DNA from: Nanobdellota archaeon
GTDB lineage: Archaea > Nanobdellota > Nanobdellia > SCGC-AAA011-G17 > ARS1403
DNA length: 9,995 nucleotides
NCBI GenBank assembly: GCA_018831025.1
Contig: JAHJRB010000112.1
Coordinates: 1-9,995 of the forward strand
Direction of reading: 5' to 3'
Shown here in pieces: positions 6,943 to 9,995 of the stretch (the stretch's first letter is position 1; each line of letters begins with the position of its first letter). Position numbers and translations under genes: made by a program. The notes beneath the pieces were generated by a model. It was given only the letters and a program-made list of their open reading frames with translations, was not told the origin of the DNA and searched no databases.

Positions 6943-6964
6943 ACCTTTTTCCTAAAAAGATTCG

Positions 6965-7150
6965 ATGGCAAAAAAGAAAGTAAATAATAAAACTCCAAGT
7001 CAAGTTTGGAAAAAATATAAAATTGAAGGAAATAAAGTATCTAGATCTAAATATTGTCCAAAATGCGGTCCTTCTTCATTCTTAGCAGAGCATAAAGATC
7101 GCTTTGTTTGCGGACATTGTGGTTATGTAGAAGTAAAAAAGAAACAATAG
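6965..7150 (+). CDS. rps27ae: 30S ribosomal protein S27ae
   Basis: S27ae is a small zinc-binding protein of the archaeal small subunit. In eukaryotes it is fused to ubiquitin; here, as in other archaea, it stands alone. The 61-aa protein has a basic N-terminus, VWKKYKIEG, and a zinc ribbon Cys31-x2-Cys34 (CPKCG) with Cys49-x2-Cys52 (CGHCG). Length is typical. It starts 22 bases after rps24e and appears to be the last gene of the operon. In many archaea kae1 follows; it is absent here, and what follows is a non-coding or micro-ORF spacer. Confidence 0.95.
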   Translation: MAKKKVNNKTPSQVWKKYKIEGNKVSRSKYCPKCGPSSFLAEHKDRFVCGHCGYVEVKKKQ

Positions 7151-7151
7151 A

Positions 7152-7241
7152 GTTCTCACGTTGCTTATAGTTAAACCCAAGATTCCAGCCGAAGCCAGAA
7201 CCCTGGGAAAAAGAGGTGATATAAGAAAATATAGCATTTAA
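7152..7241 (+). other. GC-richer islet after rps27ae: structured RNA or micro-ORF, unresolved
   Basis: In an otherwise AT-rich spacer, 7176-7220 is conspicuously GC-rich. CTTATA (7164-7169) can pair with TATAAG (7220-7225). Inside, CCAG at 7185 or 7195 can pair with CTGG at 7203-7206. This outlines a possible 60-base hairpin RNA, but with imperfect inner pairing. The same stretch can also be read as a 26-codon frame from TTG 7161 to TAA 7239 (ending KRGDIRKYSI). I found no convincing C/D boxes and no tRNA fold. A TATA-like ATATATAAAGG follows at 7244-7253. The remaining spacer to 7300 holds nothing I recognise. Confidence 0.3.
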
Positions 7242-7300
7242 CATATATATAAAGGTTTCGGTTTTGTACTTACTATAAAATAGTTACATAAATTATCTTA

Positions 7301-7314
7301 AAAACCTTTAAATA
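7301..7314 (+). promoter_or_regulatory. BRE/TATA promoter of scpA
   Basis: AAAACC (BRE-like) is followed by TTTAAATA at 7307-7314, centred about 27 bp before the scpA ATG at 7337. The predicted start coincides with the start codon, so the transcript would be leaderless. No Shine-Dalgarno precedes scpA, which fits. Confidence 0.65.
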
Positions 7315-7336
7315 ATCCCTCTATTTATGATACTTT

Positions 7337-8050
7337 ATGCAAGATAAACTCTACAATATGCTTCTACAGGAAGATGAAATTACATGGCAAACAATCATCT
7401 ACGATTTAGTAAAGAGTGAAGAGATGGACCCATGGGATATTGATATCTCTCTGCTAGCAAAGCGTTATTTAGAAACTTTAAAAAAATTGAAAGAAATGAA
7501 TTTCAATTTATCCGGAAAAATAGTTTTAGCTTCTGCAATCCTATTAAAATTAAAAACAAGGAGATTAGTAGAAGAGGATTTAGCAAGATTTGAAAATATA
7601 ATAAATCCTCCAGAAGAATTAGATAACCAACTCTACGACGATATAGATTTAGAAACTATAGAAGAAAATAAAATAATAGTAATCCCAAAAACACCCCAAC
7701 CTAGAAGAAGAAAAGTAAGCGTAAATGATTTAGTAAGCGCATTGCAAAAAGCATTAGAGGTAAATAAACGTAGAGTCTTTAGACGCTTAGAAGAAGTAAG
7801 GTCTGTTCCTCAGGTAGAAATTCCAGAGAAAAAAATAGATATTTCAGAAATAATTAAAGAGATTCACTCAAGAATTATCAGTTTTTTCAAGTCAGGAGGA
7901 AAAAAACTCACATTTGACTCTTTGTTAAATAGCCCAAGAAGAGAGGATAAAATAGCTCTTTTTGTCCCTCTGCTTCATTTAGATACCCAAAGAAAAATAA
8001 ATCTTCATCAAAAAGAACATTTTGGTGAAATAGAAATCTTAATGAAATAA
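7337..8050 (+). CDS. scpA: segregation and condensation protein ScpA (kleisin)
   Basis: ScpA is the kleisin that closes the SMC ring and, with ScpB, compacts and segregates chromosomes. The 237-aa protein has the hallmark N-terminus: a helical LYNMLLQEDEITWQTIIYDLV, then MDPWDIDISLLAKRYLE, then KIVLASAILLKLKTRRL, which together bind the SMC neck. A charged linker at about 95-130 follows, then a second helical block, KVSVNDLVSALQKALE. The C-terminal winged helix contains LTFDSLLNS...KIALFVPLLHL and binds the SMC head. The length is normal. The start is the ATG 27 bp downstream of a TATA box. No smc or scpB is in the window, so the partners must be encoded elsewhere. The stop is two bases from the end of the convergent gene. 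Confidence 0.92.
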   Translation: MQDKLYNMLLQEDEITWQTIIYDLVKSEEMDPWDIDISLLAKRYLETLKKLKEMNFNLSGKIVLASAILLKLKTRRLVEEDLARFENIINPPEELDNQLYDDIDLETIEENKIIVIPKTPQPRRRKVSVNDLVSALQKALEVNKRRVFRRLEEVRSVPQVEIPEKKIDISEIIKEIHSRIISFFKSGGKKLTFDSLLNSPRREDKIALFVPLLHLDTQRKINLHQKEHFGEIEILMK

Positions 8051-8052
8051 TT

Positions 8053-8364
8053 TTAAAATTTATACAAAACTTTATCAAAATCAATAACTTTATGATCTTT
8101 AACTTTTACTCCTTCTTTTCTTAATAACTTAGCTTTTCTATCTAAGAATCTTTGAGATGTACTTCCTCCAAACCCATGCAATCTCCCTCTAGAATCAACC
8201 ACCCTATGACAAGGAACCTTAGGCACATAAGAATTACTCCTCAAAGCATATCCAACCAGTCTATAAGCTTTAGTGTTTAATTTCTCCGCTAAAATTTTAT
8301 AAGTGCTAACCTTACCTCTAGGAATTTCTTTACAAAGTTTGTAAACCTCTTCAAAAAAGTTCAT
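8053..8364 (-). CDS. O6-alkylguanine-DNA alkyltransferase domain protein (MGMT/Ogt family)
   Basis: This 103-aa protein is only the C-terminal, DNA-binding and catalytic domain of the family, which removes alkyl groups from O6-guanine by transfer to a cysteine. Seen: IPRGKVSTY with the flipping Tyr22, VGYALRSN with the arginine finger Arg42, PCHRVV with the acceptor Cys52, and GFGGSTSQRFLDRKAKLLRKEG. Cys rather than Trp in PCHR argues for real methyltransferase activity, not an alkyltransferase-like (ATL) sensor. The N-terminal domain of Ogt/Ada is missing, as in many small archaeal members. It follows the surface-protein gene by 19 bases on the same strand, so it may be read through from that operon; no good promoter of its own is seen. 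Confidence 0.9.
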   Translation of the reverse strand: MNFFEEVYKLCKEIPRGKVSTYKILAEKLNTKAYRLVGYALRSNSYVPKVPCHRVVDSRGRLHGFGGSTSQRFLDRKAKLLRKEGVKVKDHKVIDFDKVLYKF

Positions 8365-8365
8365 A

Positions 8366-8390
8366 AAAAATAGAAAAAGGTTTTTACCTT
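8366..8390 (-). terminator. possible hairpin/T-tract terminator overlapping a stop codon
   Basis: On the minus strand AAGGT-AAAA-ACCTT (8390-8377) forms a five-pair hairpin that includes the TAA of the upstream surface-protein gene. It is followed by TTTCTATTTTTT, up to the alkyltransferase ATG. It could end or weaken transcription before the alkyltransferase gene. The stem is short and the evidence is weak. Confidence 0.28.
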
Positions 8391-8785
8391 ATCCTATATG
8401 TTCTTTCTATGTTAGTCCCTCTTACACCAAAAATAACCTCTTCTCCAGCTTCCCATGTGTCCCCTGAAATGTCAAATACTGCAATCTCTCTTAAACATTT
8501 AGAGTTTCCTCTTGCAACATATCCTCTGTCAGGATCACATTTAGTGGTTTGGTCAGATCTCTTAGAACCATAAGTTACTTTCATATCAACTACATTATTT
8601 GATCTTCCATATTTTCCAGGGGGATAATTAACTTGTACAGTTATCCTTTTACCTTCTTGGAAAACACTAAGAGAACTTGGTTCTGTTATTGCTCCTCCGG
8701 TTATTTTTTCAAAATTAAAGGCAACCAACGCAACCAAAACAACGATTGCTATTGTCAAAAAAATATTTTTATCTTTTTGGTCCAT
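8384..8785 (-). CDS. membrane-anchored extracellular protein, paralogue 1
   Basis: This 133-aa protein of unknown function has a short charged N-terminus, then a membrane segment at about residues 8-25 ending VVLVALVAFNFEKITG. A beta-rich, presumably extracellular domain of about 100 residues follows. Cys83 and Cys97 bracket a loop and could form a disulfide. The anchor is either a retained N-terminal helix or a signal sequence; the shared TG at residues 29-30 is a candidate recognition or cleavage site, which is inference. The start is well supported by a strong GGAGG eight bases upstream. It follows paralogue 2 by 13 bases. The fold is probably Ig- or FN3-like, judged only from alternating strand patterns. 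Confidence 0.8.
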   Translation of the reverse strand: MDQKDKNIFLTIAIVVLVALVAFNFEKITGGAITEPSSLSVFQEGKRITVQVNYPPGKYGRSNNVVDMKVTYGSKRSDQTTKCDPDRGYVARGNSKCLREIAVFDISGDTWEAGEEVIFGVRGTNIERTYRIR

Positions 8786-8798
8786 TTACATCTCCTCC

Positions 8799-9284
8799 TT
8801 ATATAATATTTAAAAATCCTCTACCTATTATTTCTTTAACATATTTTCCATCTTCTCTAGCTTCTCTTTCAATCTGTACCATATATCTTCCTCTTTCCCA
8901 AGAAACCGGTATTGAAAATGTTTGTTCAGCTTGTTCCCTATACTCGCAAGTAGCAGAATGTCTTTCCATACATTTAGGATAAGTTAACTGTTTTTTCATT
9001 CTTGGCTCAACACTATCAACATTATAAATCACTATTTTTTCTTTATTCGTCTGAATTAAGTCATTTGGGTTGTTAGAAATATACCATATATCTAACCTCT
9101 CCCCTAGAAAAATCTGGCTGGGAATATCTAAAATCCTAACATAAGCCAATCTTTCCTGTTGGAAAGTTGTGGGAACATTTTTTACAATAGTTTGCCCAGT
9201 GAAGAAATCATTATAATTAAAGGCAACTAATGCAACTAATGCAACTCCTACAATTATTAAAGAATATTTTGTTTCATTCTCCAT
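8799..9284 (-). CDS. membrane-anchored extracellular protein, paralogue 2
   Basis: A 161-aa protein with the same plan as its neighbours: a seven-residue polar start, a membrane segment IIVGVALVALVAFN at about 9-23, and TG at residues 29-30. The ectodomain is beta-rich, with Cys105 and Cys113 close together. The ectodomain has little visible identity with the other two. It includes segments typical of a beta-sandwich, such as LGERLDIWYISNN and SIPVSWERGRYMVQIER. A GAGGT seven bases before the ATG at 9284 sets the start; another ATG between them is out of frame. It sits 20 bases after paralogue 3, in the same likely operon. Function unknown; a surface-layer or adhesin-type component is a guess. 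Confidence 0.8.
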   Translation of the reverse strand: MENETKYSLIIVGVALVALVAFNYNDFFTGQTIVKNVPTTFQQERLAYVRILDIPSQIFLGERLDIWYISNNPNDLIQTNKEKIVIYNVDSVEPRMKKQLTYPKCMERHSATCEYREQAEQTFSIPVSWERGRYMVQIEREAREDGKYVKEIIGRGFLNII

Positions 9285-9304
9285 TTTTCATACCTCTTTT
9301 TTAT

Positions 9305-9730
9305 TTAAGCTGTGAACGTAAAGTAAGCTTTATTCCCTTCTAAAACTCCCTTTCTATCCATTGCTTGAAAATAATATAATTCTCCATCAGCTAACTCATT
9401 AGCTGTTACATATAATTCAGCCTCACATGTATACTCCGAACTTGTTCCAACAGGAGCACAATTTTCAGTATTAAAAGTATAACCAGCAAATTTATTTAAT
9501 CTGTCTCTATAAACTCTCAATCTTTGGTTAGGAAAACTATTATCAATTTTCAATCTAGCAACCTGTCTATCACTTAAAATATCTCCAGGTCTTAAATTAG
9601 TAATTGTAATTTGTGCTGGCTGGTCTACTTTTCCAGCATAGCCAGTTATTTTTTCAAAATTAAAAGCAACTAATGCAACTAAAACAACAATAACAGAATA
9701 AACAACATATTTATTATATTTTATTTCCAT
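9305..9730 (-). CDS. membrane-anchored extracellular protein, paralogue 3
   Basis: A 141-aa protein, first of the three-gene set. After KYNKYVVYS, a membrane segment reads IVVLVALVAFNFEKITG, identical over 17 residues to paralogue 1. The ectodomain, from PAQITITNLRPGD to KAYFTFTA, looks like one Ig-like sandwich, with Cys91 and Cys102 flanking a loop. ATG codons lie at 9733 and 9730. I chose 9730 because AGGTGG almost abuts the first ATG but stands a better distance from the second, and because this places the conserved TG at residues 29-30 in all three proteins. A TATA box about 44 bp upstream makes this the likely operon head. Function unknown. Confidence 0.8.
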   Translation of the reverse strand: MEIKYNKYVVYSVIVVLVALVAFNFEKITGYAGKVDQPAQITITNLRPGDILSDRQVARLKIDNSFPNQRLRVYRDRLNKFAGYTFNTENCAPVGTSSEYTCEAELYVTANELADGELYYFQAMDRKGVLEGNKAYFTFTA

Positions 9731-9752
9731 CATACCACCTTTTATTTACATT

Positions 9753-9762
9753 CTACTAGTAG
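9753..9762. repeat. 10-bp palindrome near the surface-operon start site
   Basis: CTACTAGTAG is a perfect palindrome just upstream of the transcription start predicted from the TATA box at 9771-9777 (about 9748). It could be an operator half-site pair, but a 10-bp palindrome in AT-rich DNA is weak evidence. Confidence 0.3.
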
Positions 9763-9770
9763 TTTATGAT

Positions 9771-9780
9771 TTATATATTT
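9771..9780 (-). promoter_or_regulatory. TATA box of the surface-protein operon
   Basis: On the minus strand the site reads AAATATATAA, with TATATAA at 9777-9771. A start about 26 bp downstream, near 9748, gives an 18-base leader carrying the AGGTGG ribosome site. The permease gene ends at 9786 just upstream, so the surface genes have their own promoter. Confidence 0.55.
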
Positions 9781-9785
9781 TTCTA

Positions 9786-9995
9786 TTACTCATAACGTAG
9801 TGCATCTACAGGTCTTAGCTTACTAGCGTTATAAGCAGGAACGATTCCGCTTAAAGTTCCAACAACAAAAGCAAACATTAAGGTTCCTATAATAAGAGGT
9901 AAAGGAAAACTAACTTTAATTATAGCATATCCTGCATTAGCAGCTATAATCTCAACTAATTTACTAAAGCTAATCCCCAAAACAACTCCAATTCC
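9786..9995 (-). CDS. MacB/FtsX-type ABC transporter permease, C-terminal part (runs off right edge)
   Basis: The last 69 residues of a membrane permease are visible, open to the window edge. They include part of one membrane helix, a loop, the final helix IIGTLMFAFVVGTLSGIVPAY, and the family's ending NASKLRPVDALRYE. That ending (PAYxASKLxPVxALRYE) is characteristic of MacB/FtsX/LolC-like permeases, which work with an ATPase to move lipoproteins, peptides or antibiotics, or to signal across the membrane. The FtsX core, periplasmic domain and partner ATPase lie outside the window, so the substrate cannot be named. A TTG at 9978-9980 is an internal leucine, not a start. Confidence 0.9.
   Translation of the reverse strand, partial: GIGVVLGISFSKLVEIIAANAGYAIIKVSFPLPLIIGTLMFAFVVGTLSGIVPAYNASKLRPVDALRYE

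Noticed and set aside
7047..7244. Minus-strand 65-codon frame over rps27ae and the spacer
   Set aside because: It overlaps the confident S27ae gene in antisense and has no ribosome site. Its Gly/Phe/Trp stretch only reflects the GC-richer islet.
7151..7250. tRNA or C/D-box RNA in the spacer after rps27ae
   Set aside because: No acceptor/T-arm geometry on either strand, and no pairing of a good C box (RTGATGA) with CTGA.
8746..8982. Plus-strand 78-codon frame
   Set aside because: It is antisense to paralogues 1 and 2 and spans the ribosome site and anchor of paralogue 1.
1..9995. CRISPR array, transposon or rRNA
   Set aside because: I saw no regularly spaced direct repeats, no transposase motifs and no conserved rRNA segments; the only mobile elements are the two inteins.

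Overview
The window looks like part of a small, AT-rich archaeal genome, most likely a DPANN-type lineage such as Woesearchaeota or Pacearchaeota. That placement is inferred from gene content and style; there is no rRNA here to test it. The archaeal signals are Rpo7, Spt4, S24e and S27ae in one block, TATA-box promoters lying about 27-32 bp before start codons, and small N-terminally anchored surface proteins. DNA gyrase and the kleisin ScpA are families shared with bacteria; gyrase is known to have entered many archaea by transfer.

Left arm (1-5154, minus strand): a gyrB-gyrA operon. Each gene carries an intein at the catalytic centre of its subunit. The GyrB intein (432 aa) sits directly after the TOPRIM motif EGDSAGG and contains an HNH homing endonuclease. 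The GyrA intein (434 aa) sits directly after catalytic Tyr119 and contains a two-motif LAGLIDADG endonuclease. GyrA runs off the left edge. A possible 30-codon leader ORF precedes gyrB, with the same TAA-G-ATG junction that joins gyrB to gyrA.

Centre (5155-7150): a divergent intergenic region with TATA-like boxes facing both ways and an inverted repeat between them. It is followed by a plus-strand information-processing operon: a PIN-domain nuclease, an unrecognised 50-aa protein, RNA polymerase subunit Rpo7, Spt4, and ribosomal proteins S24e and S27ae. The genes are tightly spaced or overlapping.

Right arm (7151-9995): a 186-bp spacer holding a locally GC-richer islet, then scpA with its own TATA box and almost no leader. 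scpA converges, 2 bp apart, on a minus-strand set: a minimal O6-alkylguanine-DNA alkyltransferase domain preceded by three related membrane-anchored extracellular proteins. The three share an almost invariant N-terminal segment ending in TG but have divergent ectodomains, each with a cysteine pair. The window ends in the C-terminus of a MacB/FtsX-type ABC permease on the minus strand.

The most notable points are the two inteins gating both catalytic sites of gyrase, and the trio of surface proteins with a conserved anchor.
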